A stretch of 40,871 nt of DNA from an uncultured Spirochaetaceae bacterium (GTDB taxonomy: Bacteria > Spirochaetota > Spirochaetia > Treponematales > Treponemataceae): positions 1 through 40,871 of the forward strand of contig CADCQA010000161.1 in assembly GCA_902803415.1 (NCBI GenBank), written 5' to 3'. The notes beneath the pieces are model-generated. The model had not been told where the DNA came from and did no database searches. It saw nothing but the letters and a program-made list of their open reading frames with translations. The stretch's first letter is position 1; every line of letters starts with the position of its first letter. A program made the position numbers and the translations under genes. This document shows positions 1 through 7,102 of this stretch, piece after piece.

Positions 1-457
1 AGAATACGATGAAGCAAGGTGCAGGAATCGTAACGAGCCGGGAACTCAGCAAATTTTCTCTCCGGGAGGAAAGATACATCTGGTACAATTGCGCAAAGTA
101 CATAAGTCCCCGCAGCGGCATGTTCGGGTTAAAGCTGGACTGTTGTTCATACAGGTTCATCTGGCTTCCAATCAAGAAGGAAATGTCGTTCTTCATCGTG
201 ATGTAGATGACGTTCTCAATCGTCGTCAGCGTGAGTGCGTCCGGGTCGGTGTAGGCCGTGTTGTTCAGTGCATTGTATAAGTCCAGCCGCCACCGTTTGC
301 TTTCTTCGGTGTCTCTTCCGAAGATCGCTTTGAACAGCCGGTCCTTGTACTCCCGCTTTGGCTTGGGCGGGTTCAGGCTTGCGGCTTCCAGATCCGCTGT
401 ACCGGAATTCCCCTGCGTCTTGCAAGGTGCTGCGAGTTGTTCGTTTTCATTGTTCAT
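1..457 (-). CDS. Rpn / PD-(D/E)XK-type putative nuclease, N-terminal part (cut by window edge)
   Basis: Reading the minus strand from the ATG at 457-455 gives 152 open codons to the window edge, so the gene is 3'-truncated by the window. After a polar N-terminus of about 35 residues comes KREYKDRLFKAIFGRD, then LDLYNALNNT and NPNMPLRGLMYFAQLY. This series is typical of the Rpn 'recombination-promoting nuclease / putative transposase' family, which is abundant and often multicopy in Treponema and gut Clostridia. Family members are predicted PD-(D/E)XK endonucleases that promote RecA-independent recombination. The start is preceded by a weak GGGG-type ribosome site. The gene is divergent from the FHA operon. 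The family is recognised by its sequence pattern; activity is not demonstrable from half a gene. Confidence 0.72.
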   Translation of the reverse strand, partial: MNNENEQLAAPCKTQGNSGTADLEAASLNPPKPKREYKDRLFKAIFGRDTEESKRWRLDLYNALNNTAYTDPDALTLTTIENVIYITMKNDISFLIGSQMNLYEQQSSFNPNMPLRGLMYFAQLYQMYLSSRRENLLSSRLVTIPAPCFIVF

Positions 458-493
458 TTCTTCTGCCCCCTTACCCTATAGACTTGCCGAGAT

Positions 494-536
494 TCTGCAT
501 TTTTTGACACTTTTTGCGAAAAAATGCAGATTTTTT
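494..536 (+). terminator. Intrinsic terminator in the gap between divergent genes
   Basis: A 12-bp stem pairs 494-505 (TCTGCATTTTTT) with 519-530 (AAAAAATGCAGA) around a 13-nt loop. Six T residues at 531-536 follow it on the plus strand. The lower-coordinate side has no T tract, so it points rightward. No plus-strand gene lies upstream in the window, so it either stops transcription antisense to the nuclease gene or insulates the FHA promoter. Confidence 0.6.
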
Positions 537-575
537 CTCTTCCGGGCTGAAAAGTGTGCAGGTGTGCATAAATGC

Positions 576-605
576 TGGACTTTTGAAACGCTGTCGTGGT
601 ATAAT
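576..605 (+). promoter_or_regulatory. Promoter of the FHA-phosphatase-kinase operon (extended -10)
   Basis: The -10 hexamer TATAAT at 600-605 matches consensus fully and is preceded by TGG, an extended -10. A weak -35 (TGGACT, 576-581) sits 18 bp upstream. Only 9 nt separate the -10 from the ATG at 615, so the transcript should begin at or within a few bases of the start codon. Confidence 0.7.
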
Positions 606-614
606 AGAAGCATT

Positions 615-959
615 ATGGCAGAAACAACGATAGTTACAAGCAGCCCGCTCGGTCAGCATCTTGATAAGATTGCAGAGTCCCAGCAGGTTTCATATCTGGT
701 TTTTAACAAGAAGAAAATAGAGCTGGTGGCAAAGATTGCCATAGGGCGCGAAAGCGATAATGACATTGTAATCGACAGCAAGCTTGCGAGCCGCCATCAC
801 TGCATAATCCAGAAAATCCGCGATGCCTATTTCCTGAAAGATGAAAACAGTACGAACGGCACGTATGTCAACGGCCGCCGCATTCCTTCAGATAAGTATG
901 TGCGGCTGAATGTGGGGGACAAGGTGACTGTCGGTTCCTCAAATATTGTGATGGCATAA
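615..959 (+). CDS. FHA-domain phosphothreonine-binding protein
   Basis: This 114-residue protein consists almost wholly of one forkhead-associated domain, a module that binds phosphothreonine peptides. The hallmarks are IGRESDND (residues 43-50, GR of strand 3), SRHH (59-62) and NSTNGTYVNG (78-87). It has no signal peptide or membrane segment, so it is cytoplasmic. The frame is open far upstream, but the ATG at 615 is chosen because the FHA domain fits it and a consensus promoter ends 9 nt before it. No Shine-Dalgarno sequence is visible. It lies 2 nt before a PPP-like phosphatase and in the same operon as a Ser/Thr kinase. The likely role is to read kinase-made phosphothreonine marks, possibly on the kinase itself. 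Confidence 0.9.
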   Translation: MAETTIVTSSPLGQHLDKIAESQQVSYLVFNKKKIELVAKIAIGRESDNDIVIDSKLASRHHCIIQKIRDAYFLKDENSTNGTYVNGRRIPSDKYVRLNVGDKVTVGSSNIVMA

Positions 960-961
960 CT

Positions 962-2002
962 ATGCTTTCGCCGGAAAAACTTCAGGCACTCAGGGCTGCG
1001 CTTGTATCGTACCGTAACAGTGCGCAGCTGCCGGGGGAAGACTGCCTGAGCCGCCTTCTGGACGTGACGATAGGCACGCTGGAAGGGGAGCCGCCTGAAT
1101 ACCGTCCCCCTGCGGACGACGGAAAGCCGGGCGCCCTGCTTGATTTTTCGGGGGATGGCCTTCCTGCCATCATTGTGCCGGATCTGCATGCCCGGCCGGA
1201 TTTCCTTATCCGCCTGATGGACTGTCCCTTTGGGGCTGGTACCGTGCTTTCTGCCCTGAACCAGGGTGCCGTCAATGTTATCTGCGTGGGTGACGGCGTA
1301 CATACAGAGAATATGACCTGGGCCTATGCCCGCTGGAAAGAATCGCTGCTTTCCTGGGAGCGGGGCAGCGTTGACTGCGCCGGGATGCGGGCCGAAATGC
1401 ATGACGGCTTTGCCACCATGATGGGCGTTGCAAGCCTGAAGAATGCCTTTCCCCGCTGTTTCCACTTCCTAAAAGGGAATCATGAGAATATACTGAACCG
1501 CGAGGGCGGCGGCGATCATCCGTTCAGGAAATTTGCCTTTGAGGGCGAAATGGTGCGCAGTTTTATCCATGCTGTTTACGGCGACGTTCTGCTGCATCTT
1601 ATACACTGCTTTGAATGCGCCCTGCCGCTGGTCGTTATCGGCGGCCGTTTTGGCGTGAGCCATGCGGAGCCGTTCACCGCGTACAGCCGGGATGAAATCA
1701 TCAACGGGCGTGCTGATGCCCAGCTTGTGCACGATTTTACGTGGACGGCAAATGACGAAGCGCTGGAAGGCAGCGTGCGCTCGCAGTTCGCTCAGCTGAA
1801 TGCGGCGGGGGATGCCGCCCGGATGCGCTGGTTCGGCGGGCACCGTCCCATTGAAGGAAAGTATTTCCTGCGGCAGGACGGCGCTTTTGTGCAGATTCAT
1901 AATCCGAATGAAATGAACGTGGCATTCGTGCCTCCTGACAGGGAATTCTGCCTGGAGCGCGACATCGTTGCTGTTTCCGGCGGCAGCTTTCCGGTGTCCT
2001 GA
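962..2002 (+). CDS. Calcineurin-like metallophosphoesterase (PPP-type protein phosphatase candidate)
   Basis: A 346-residue cytoplasmic protein carrying the ordered metal-ligand motifs of the calcineurin-like superfamily: PDLHAR (D74, H76), VGDGVH (D111), GNHEN (172-176), then VSHAEP and GGHRP towards the C-terminus. PPP phosphatases use GDxHG, GDxxDR and GNHE; here the first two are variant, so substrate class is uncertain. It begins 2 nt after the FHA gene stops and precedes the Ser/Thr kinase gene. That context favours a protein phosphatase opposing the kinase, although a nucleotide phosphodiesterase remains possible. The roughly 60 residues before the first motif are not recognised. The start has no strong ribosome site, which suggests translational coupling to the FHA gene. 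Confidence 0.85.
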   Translation: MLSPEKLQALRAALVSYRNSAQLPGEDCLSRLLDVTIGTLEGEPPEYRPPADDGKPGALLDFSGDGLPAIIVPDLHARPDFLIRLMDCPFGAGTVLSALNQGAVNVICVGDGVHTENMTWAYARWKESLLSWERGSVDCAGMRAEMHDGFATMMGVASLKNAFPRCFHFLKGNHENILNREGGGDHPFRKFAFEGEMVRSFIHAVYGDVLLHLIHCFECALPLVVIGGRFGVSHAEPFTAYSRDEIINGRADAQLVHDFTWTANDEALEGSVRSQFAQLNAAGDAARMRWFGGHRPIEGKYFLRQDGAFVQIHNPNEMNVAFVPPDREFCLERDIVAVSGGSFPVS

Positions 2003-2025
2003 ACCGGAAGATGCTGTTCAGGGGG

Positions 2026-2055
2026 AACTGCGAAAAAATTCAGTTTTTCGCGGTT
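2026..2055. other. Hairpin between phosphatase and kinase genes
   Basis: A 12-bp stem with one G-T pair joins 2026-2037 to 2044-2055, with a 6-nt loop. Its loop-proximal part is A5/T5. No T tract follows on either side, so it is not a classical terminator. It may be an RNA stability or attenuation element inside the operon. Confidence 0.45.
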
Positions 2056-2090
2056 GCCTGTATTAATTGCGTAAAAAAGGAGTTCCCGGT

Positions 2091-3938
2091 ATGATTTCTT
2101 CTGAAAAAGCGGGGGGGCAGGCAAAGGGCATGCAGCCTGCAAAGCCGCCGGTCGCAAAACAGCCGCCGCTTGCGGGTAAAGCTGCAGCAGCCGGCAGGAC
2201 TGGTGCCGTGCACGCAGCAGCTGCCGCAAAACCCGCTCCTGCCCGTCCGGCCGCTGCCCATGCCCGCGGTCCCAGTACCCCGGCGACGATCGGCAAGTAC
2301 GCAATCCGTTCCGTCGTTGCATTGGGCGGCATGGGAAGAATCTACAAGGCTGTGCACCCCACGCTTAAACGCGACGTTATCATCAAGGAACTGCTTTTGC
2401 GCAAAGGCGATTCTGCCGTCCGGGAGCGCTTTAAGCGGGAAGCAACCATTCTGCTGGAGCTGAACAGCCCCTACGTCGTGCGTCTGTTCGATTATTTTTC
2501 TGAAGGGCGCAAAGATTACATCGTGCTTGAATTCGTGGACGGGCTGTCGCTGGACAAGCTTTTGGAAAAGCAGTACTGCCTTTCGCCGCAGCTTGCCCTG
2601 CTCATCTTCCTTGATGCCTGCTACGGACTCCAGAGTGCACACCGCCGCAAAATCGTGCACCGGGACATAAAGCCTGGTAACATTCTGATTTCCCGCCGCG
2701 GCGAGGTAAAACTGTCCGACTTTGGTATTGCGGGCGGCGAAAAGGAAAAGGATTCCCCTGTATCCGAGGGCGGCGACGTGCCGCTGTCCGGCAGCGATGA
2801 CGGGCTTACAAAGGTCGGCACTACGCTGGGAACGCCCGCGTATATGTCCCCGGAACAGCTGGATGATTCGCGCTCCGTGGACGAGCGGGCTGACATCTAT
2901 TCAATGGGCGTCATGCTGTACCAGATGACGACGGGCGACCGTCCCTACAAGGGTGACATGGCTCCCGATACCATCGAGAAAATCCGGCGGGGGCAGTACA
3001 TTCCCCCGGAGCAGCTGAATAAGTCTTTGCCCCTGATTGTGCGCAAGCTGGTGCGCAAGATGATGCAGCCGGATCCCCGGCGCCGCTACCAGACCATTGA
3101 GCCGGTCATCAAGAAAATAAAGCGCTATCTGAGCCGCTATGACCGCCACGAAATCCGCAAGGAACTTGCGACAATCGTTGTTTCTGCCAATCCTGGGGAG
3201 CTGCAGGTGCACGAACCGAAAAACAAGACGGTGCTGCGCATCTGTGCCGCGGCTGCTGTTCTTGCACTGCTTGTTGCTGCCGGTTTCAAGGGCGTCTATT
3301 ATCGTACGCTGCTCCGGCCCTGGTATGTGCCGGTAACCTTGCAGATGCAGATTCCGGTGATGGACATCAATACCGCATATACGGCAGACCTTCCTGCAAA
3401 GGCGTTTTTCTTCCACAACCGGGACGACATTCCGGAAGTGAAGGGCATTAACTTCAGCCGTGTCTTTGCGGCAAAGCGGCGCCACGGGGACGGCGGCAAG
3501 AACGACGTGACGCTGGTAACAAAGGCTGTATCGCTGAAGCCGGGCGATTACCGCATCAAGATTGTTTCCGGCCCGTACATCCTGTGGCAGAGCGTGACGG
3601 TTACAAAGGGCAAGCCCGAGACACTGAGCTTCGATTTCCTGAAGACAGAGAAGCGGTCTCTTTCCATCAGCATGAAGGCGATGGATTATGACACGGGTGA
3701 AGATATTTCGGAGAAAGCTCAGTTTCAGATTCTGACCGGAAATAAATGGTCTGACCTGTCAAAGGTGAAGAAGGGCAGCATTGCATCCGGCCAGGTTATC
3801 CATGTGCGCGCCGTAGCAGACGGCTACGAACCGGAAGCCTTTGGGCTTGCGATTGACTGGTATCAGGATTCGCTGGATGTAACTGCGAGCCTGCACCGGA
3901 AAGCGGCGGACGAAGCATCCGGGCTTCCGTCCGAATAG
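2091..3938 (+). CDS. Transmembrane Ser/Thr protein kinase (Hanks type)
   Basis: A 615-residue kinase. Residues 1-65 are an Ala/Pro/Lys-rich linker. The catalytic domain spans about 68-350: Gly-loop ALGGMGRIYKA from 77, catalytic Lys99 (VIIK), helix-C Glu117, HRDIKPGN (190-197), DFG (210-212), GTPAYMSPEQ in the activation segment. One hydrophobic segment (about 382-399) follows, then some 215 residues predicted to lie outside the cytoplasmic membrane. That tail shows no PASTA repeats and no domain I recognise; it may be the sensor. The ATG at 2091 is used because AAGGAG (2077-2082) stands 8 nt before it. All catalytic residues are present, so it should be active. It sits with an FHA reader, a phosphatase and a DNA-binding regulator. 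Confidence 0.95.
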   Translation: MISSEKAGGQAKGMQPAKPPVAKQPPLAGKAAAAGRTGAVHAAAAAKPAPARPAAAHARGPSTPATIGKYAIRSVVALGGMGRIYKAVHPTLKRDVIIKELLLRKGDSAVRERFKREATILLELNSPYVVRLFDYFSEGRKDYIVLEFVDGLSLDKLLEKQYCLSPQLALLIFLDACYGLQSAHRRKIVHRDIKPGNILISRRGEVKLSDFGIAGGEKEKDSPVSEGGDVPLSGSDDGLTKVGTTLGTPAYMSPEQLDDSRSVDERADIYSMGVMLYQMTTGDRPYKGDMAPDTIEKIRRGQYIPPEQLNKSLPLIVRKLVRKMMQPDPRRRYQTIEPVIKKIKRYLSRYDRHEIRKELATIVVSANPGELQVHEPKNKTVLRICAAAAVLALLVAAGFKGVYYRTLLRPWYVPVTLQMQIPVMDINTAYTADLPAKAFFFHNRDDIPEVKGINFSRVFAAKRRHGDGGKNDVTLVTKAVSLKPGDYRIKIVSGPYILWQSVTVTKGKPETLSFDFLKTEKRSLSISMKAMDYDTGEDISEKAQFQILTGNKWSDLSKVKKGSIASGQVIHVRAVADGYEPEAFGLAIDWYQDSLDVTASLHRKAADEASGLPSE

Positions 3939-3962
3939 GTGCGCTTTGACGGGAGGCTGATT

Positions 3963-4769
3963 ATGGTAATTTTGTTTCTGACTACGCAGGAGGCGATTTG
4001 CAGCAAGATTGCTTCGTGCCTTTCTGCAAACGGGCACATCGTGCAGATTTTTACTGACCCGCAGAAATTCTATACCACAGTCCTTTCTGCAGGGGCTGAC
4101 AAAATCGATCTTCTTGCCTGTGACTATCTTTCCTTCGGCGGTGACGAAATTGACCTCTTTACCATCATGCAGGAACGCCACTGCGTCATTCCGCTGTTCT
4201 ATTACAACACGCCGTTTCCCGCGCCGGATGACCGCGCGTTCTTCTGGTACGAAAACATAAAGCGCCGCCAGGCAAACTTTCTGCTGCCGGAAAAACTGAA
4301 AGCCCTGCTGCCGGAGCTTGTGCGCATTCAGGACATCATAAACCGCAGTGATGTCTATCCGTACATACGTCTGCTGAATCCCCCTGAGGAGCTGCCGCCT
4401 GGCGGTGCCGGTGCTGCAAAGGCGCTGCAGATAGATCTGGATGCATTCCGGCGCAAGCATCATATTCAGGCCGCCCGCTTTCCGCTGCTGCAGTATCTGT
4501 ACGAGCACCGGAACGAAGAGCTTGAAGTCTGCAGCATCTGCGAGTATCTGTGGCATGATGCATCCAAGGAGAAAATCAGCACGCTCTATTCGTACATCCA
4601 TGACCTGCGCAGGGCGTTCGAGCGGGAAGAGGATTTTTACATTGCAATAGAGCATCCTGCAAAGCGCTGCTATTCCCTTGTGCTCAGGGAATCCAAGGAT
4701 GCAGAAAACGGAATTTCCTCCGCAAAGGAATTCTTTGCCAGGCGCAGGCCGCTGGATATTACATTCTAG
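3963..4769 (+). CDS. Pseudo-receiver / winged-helix transcriptional regulator
   Basis: A 268-residue protein with an N-terminal half (1-125) that looks like a response-regulator receiver and a C-terminal OmpR-type winged helix (about 170-242: RFPLLQYLYEHRNEE, ICEYLWHD, STLYSYIHDLRRAF, then a YSLV wing). Asp54 occupies the phospho-acceptor position, but the acidic pair expected after strand 1 is absent (VILFLTTQEA), so it should not be phosphorylated in the usual way. The ATG at 3963 follows GGGAGG (3951-3956). It is the last gene of the kinase operon and may be regulated by the kinase or FHA protein. The DNA-binding domain is convincing; the receiver assignment is less so. Confidence 0.72.
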   Translation: MVILFLTTQEAICSKIASCLSANGHIVQIFTDPQKFYTTVLSAGADKIDLLACDYLSFGGDEIDLFTIMQERHCVIPLFYYNTPFPAPDDRAFFWYENIKRRQANFLLPEKLKALLPELVRIQDIINRSDVYPYIRLLNPPEELPPGGAGAAKALQIDLDAFRRKHHIQAARFPLLQYLYEHRNEELEVCSICEYLWHDASKEKISTLYSYIHDLRRAFEREEDFYIAIEHPAKRCYSLVLRESKDAENGISSAKEFFARRRPLDITF

Positions 4770-4788
4770 GAAAGCGGCCGGTCAGGGC

Positions 4789-6204
4789 TTAGCGGGAAGT
4801 GCTTTTGTAATCCCGGTCGTAGAGCCACAGGAACTGCCGGTCAAGGTTCCGGAGGGCGCTTACGTCAAAGATGGCAGTGCACGGCGGCTCGTTGAACGGG
4901 GTGGTGCGCACGATGAACTGGCTTGCATTCCTGAGCCTGTCCAGCAGCGCCGCAATGTCCCCGTTGTAGAAGCTTGCCTTTTCGTCGGTTGAAAGCAGCC
5001 ATTCTTCGGTCTTTGCCTTGTCGTCGTCGATGCGGTAGGTAACGTAGCAGGAGCGTTCGTTCAGGAATTCCTTCCAGTTCACGTAGAGCTCCGGCCTGCT
5101 GCCTTCCTTCTTCTTGATGACCAGCGTTACATTGTCCACATAGTCGTTCACTTTCTGCGGAGCGTTGAACACGATGTAGAGCACTTTCTTGTCGTCTATG
5201 GGGTCGGTCTTTATCGAGGTGAACGGTTTGTCCGTACCGGCAGCTTCAATTGCAAGTTCTTCCTCGCGGATTTCGTCGTTCTCTGCATCGAACGAAAAGA
5301 ATTCAGAGGGAATTGCCGGCAGGACCGCTGCTGCGTACTGCACTTCGCGCTTTGTGCGGAGCAGGGGATGGTCGTACTTAAAGTCATCATTCCTGTTTTC
5401 AAAGAAAGAATCTTTCTGCGTCCAGTTGCCGTTGGAATCATACGTATACTTGTACACGTAGATGGAATCGCCGCTTGTTTCCTTTACGCAGTCGCCGTTT
5501 TCATTCAGCTCGAAATTCTCTTCCATGTAACGCTTGTTGTTGCGGTAGTAAACCTTGCGCTGCCTGTTGACGCTGTCTTTTTCCACAATAATGGAAGAAA
5601 GCTTTCCGTCGGTGTAGTGGTAGTAGCAGACTGATTCGGGGTTTTCGCCCATGTTCTGCACATCTTTGCGGAGGTCGCCGCTGTAGGCGTAGTTCAGGGT
5701 TTTCTTGGCTGCCTCTATGCTGCCGTCTGCGGCATAGGTGTATTCGTAGGAAACATATTTGCCGTCTTCCTTGCCCAGCTCAAAACTCTGTTTTTTGGTG
5801 CTTTCACCGCCGTTGACGGAAACATACTGTGTCCAGCCGCTGAAATCCGGCAGGTATTCGTATTTGGTAAGCGTGGTGCCTTTTTTTGTCTGAAGGGTGC
5901 TGGTGCTGAGCAGACCGTCGGAAGTGAATGTCAGTTTTTCGTACGCGTAGGGCTTGCCTGCATCGTTGTAGCGGATGACGGAAAGCGTTTTTCCTATCCA
6001 GTTGAAGTGCTTGATGTTTTTCCTGAGCGTCGGGTGCTCGGTGATTTTGCCGTTTTCATCGGAAAGCGTAAAGATGGTTTCCGTTATCAGGGTCGGCTGC
6101 GAGCGGATGTCCGAAAGCAGGTCGCGGACATTGGGCGCCTTGTCAAAGGCATGCAGCTGCGCAAGGCAGAGCACCGGCAGCATGAAAAAAGGAATTCGCT
6201 TCAT
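4789..6204 (-). CDS. Exported protein with YD-like repeats, unknown function
   Basis: A 471-residue protein with a signal peptide (MKRIPFFMLPVLCLAQLHA, cleavage near 19-20, no lipobox Cys). The body contains recurrent tyrosine-rich beta units such as YEYTYAADGS, YYHYTDGKLSS and YKYTYDSNGNW, which resemble YD/RHS-type or MORN-like single repeats of the kind seen in treponemal and Bacteroidetes exported proteins. The C-terminal 150 residues are a different, non-repetitive domain. It is likely periplasmic or outer-membrane associated. It converges on the kinase operon with a 19-nt gap. The start has no Shine-Dalgarno sequence but lies 7 nt after a good -10 element. I do not recognise a function. 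Confidence 0.8.
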   Translation of the reverse strand: MKRIPFFMLPVLCLAQLHAFDKAPNVRDLLSDIRSQPTLITETIFTLSDENGKITEHPTLRKNIKHFNWIGKTLSVIRYNDAGKPYAYEKLTFTSDGLLSTSTLQTKKGTTLTKYEYLPDFSGWTQYVSVNGGESTKKQSFELGKEDGKYVSYEYTYAADGSIEAAKKTLNYAYSGDLRKDVQNMGENPESVCYYHYTDGKLSSIIVEKDSVNRQRKVYYRNNKRYMEENFELNENGDCVKETSGDSIYVYKYTYDSNGNWTQKDSFFENRNDDFKYDHPLLRTKREVQYAAAVLPAIPSEFFSFDAENDEIREEELAIEAAGTDKPFTSIKTDPIDDKKVLYIVFNAPQKVNDYVDNVTLVIKKKEGSRPELYVNWKEFLNERSCYVTYRIDDDKAKTEEWLLSTDEKASFYNGDIAALLDRLRNASQFIVRTTPFNEPPCTAIFDVSALRNLDRQFLWLYDRDYKSTSR

Positions 6205-6211
6205 GTTTAAA

Positions 6212-6240
6212 ATGATACCATCGAACAGGAATTAAAACAA
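6212..6240 (-). promoter_or_regulatory. Promoter of the exported-protein gene (extended -10, leaderless type)
   Basis: On the minus strand the -10 TATCAT (plus 6212-6217) is preceded by TGG. A -35-like TTGTTT (6235-6240) sits 17 bp upstream. The ATG at 6204 begins 7 nt after the -10. Confidence 0.6.
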
Positions 6241-6294
6241 GTGGGAGCGGAAGAAGCATGGGGCAGCCTGAGGCAAAGCGCTCCGGCGGGAAAT

Positions 6295-6325
6295 AAAAAA
6301 GGTTCCAGAAAAGCTTTCTGGAACC
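6295..6325 (-). terminator. Terminator of the tRNA-Lys gene
   Basis: A perfect 11-bp stem (6301-6311 with 6315-6325, 3-nt loop) is followed on the minus strand by six T residues (6300-6295). It lies 7 nt past the tRNA 3' end. Confidence 0.88.
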
Positions 6326-6332
6326 TTGAAGA

Positions 6333-6405
6333 TGAGCTATTGCAGATTCGAACTGCAGACCCACGCCTTAAAAGGGCGTTGCTCTACCTACTGAGCTAAT
6401 AGCCC
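6333..6405 (-). tRNA. tRNA-Lys (anticodon TTT)
   Basis: A 73-nt cloverleaf on the minus strand. The acceptor stem GGGCTAT pairs with ATAGCTC (one G-T pair), and the discriminator base is A. The D stem is GCTC/GAGC, the anticodon stem ACGCC/GGCGT encloses loop CTTTTAA (anticodon TTT), and the T arm is TGCAG-TTCGAAT-CTGCA. The terminal CCA is not encoded. It is a single-gene transcription unit with its own strong promoter and terminator. Confidence 0.96.
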
Positions 6406-6430
6406 ATCACTTCACTAAAGAAGTATTAAG

Positions 6431-6459
6431 AGTATATTCTTATTCAGCAGATTTGTCAA
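6431..6459 (-). promoter_or_regulatory. Strong promoter of tRNA-Lys
   Basis: On the minus strand: consensus -35 TTGACA (plus 6454-6459), 17-bp spacer, and -10 TATACT (plus 6431-6436). Transcription should start some 20 nt upstream of the mature tRNA 5' end. Confidence 0.88.
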
Positions 6460-6517
6460 CAGGGCAGCAGGAAAATTTCTTTGATGTACGGGATAAAACA
6501 TGCATGGATGCCCTTTG

Positions 6518-6546
6518 TGGACAAATGCCGCCTCGTCTGCTATGAT
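6518..6546 (+). promoter_or_regulatory. Promoter of the isochorismatase-type / esterase pair
   Basis: The -35 TGGACA (6518-6523), 17-bp spacer and -10 TATGAT (6541-6546) preceded by TGC form an extended -10 promoter. Unlike others in this window, it leaves room for a leader with AGGAGGG (6552-6558) before the ATG. Confidence 0.75.
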
Positions 6547-6565
6547 GGACCAGGAGGGCAGAACG

Positions 6566-7102
6566 ATGACGCTGCTGGTCATAGACATTCAGAAGGGCAT
6601 AACGGACGAACGCCTGTATAATTTTTCAGCTTTTATCAATACTGTTACGCGAATTATAGGTACTGCACGGAAAAACGGGGTTGAGGTCGTGTATGTCCAG
6701 CATGATGACGGGCCGGGCAGCGGTTTTTCTGCCGGTGATGCGGAATTCGAGATTGCCGGGCAGGTGCAGCCGCAGGACGGCGAAAAATGCTATGTGAAAA
6801 CTATAAACACATGCTTTGGAAACAAGGAGCTTGCTGCCTATCTTGAAGCAAAGCACGAAGACTGCCTGATGATTGTGGGGCTTCAGACCAATTTTTGCAT
6901 CGATGCTTCGGTGAAGTCTGCGTTTGAGCGCGGCTACCGTGTCATTATCCCTGCGGGGGCAAATTCCACATTTGACAACGACTACATGGACGGGGAAACG
7001 ACGTACCGCTATTACAACGATATGATGTGGCCGCACCGCTTTGCCGACTGCCTGTCTCTGGAGGACTCGCTTGCACTGCTGCAGGGGGCTTCCCGTGCGT
7101 GA
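6566..7102 (+). CDS. Isochorismatase-family cysteine hydrolase
   Basis: A 178-residue cytoplasmic protein of the isochorismatase-like superfamily, whose members hydrolyse amides or enol ethers such as nicotinamide, N-carbamoylsarcosine or isochorismate. The catalytic triad is visible: Asp7 in VIDIQKG, Lys78 in YVKTINTCF, and Cys111 in LQTNFCIDASVKSAFERGY. The length is typical. The ATG at 6566 is fixed by AGGAGGG seven nt upstream. The stop overlaps the start region of an alpha/beta hydrolase by 8 nt, so the two are co-translated. The real substrate cannot be read from the sequence; absence of siderophore or NAD genes nearby argues against naming it entB or pncA. Confidence 0.9.
   Translation: MTLLVIDIQKGITDERLYNFSAFINTVTRIIGTARKNGVEVVYVQHDDGPGSGFSAGDAEFEIAGQVQPQDGEKCYVKTINTCFGNKELAAYLEAKHEDCLMIVGLQTNFCIDASVKSAFERGYRVIIPAGANSTFDNDYMDGETTYRYYNDMMWPHRFADCLSLEDSLALLQGASRA

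Noticed and set aside
258-614. Upstream extension of the FHA reading frame
   Set aside because: It runs antisense to the nuclease gene and through a terminator and promoter; the ATG at 615 fits the FHA domain and the promoter position.
827-1465. 212-codon minus-strand frame over the FHA and phosphatase genes
   Set aside because: Overlaps two genes with clear catalytic or binding motifs; no ribosome site or known domain.
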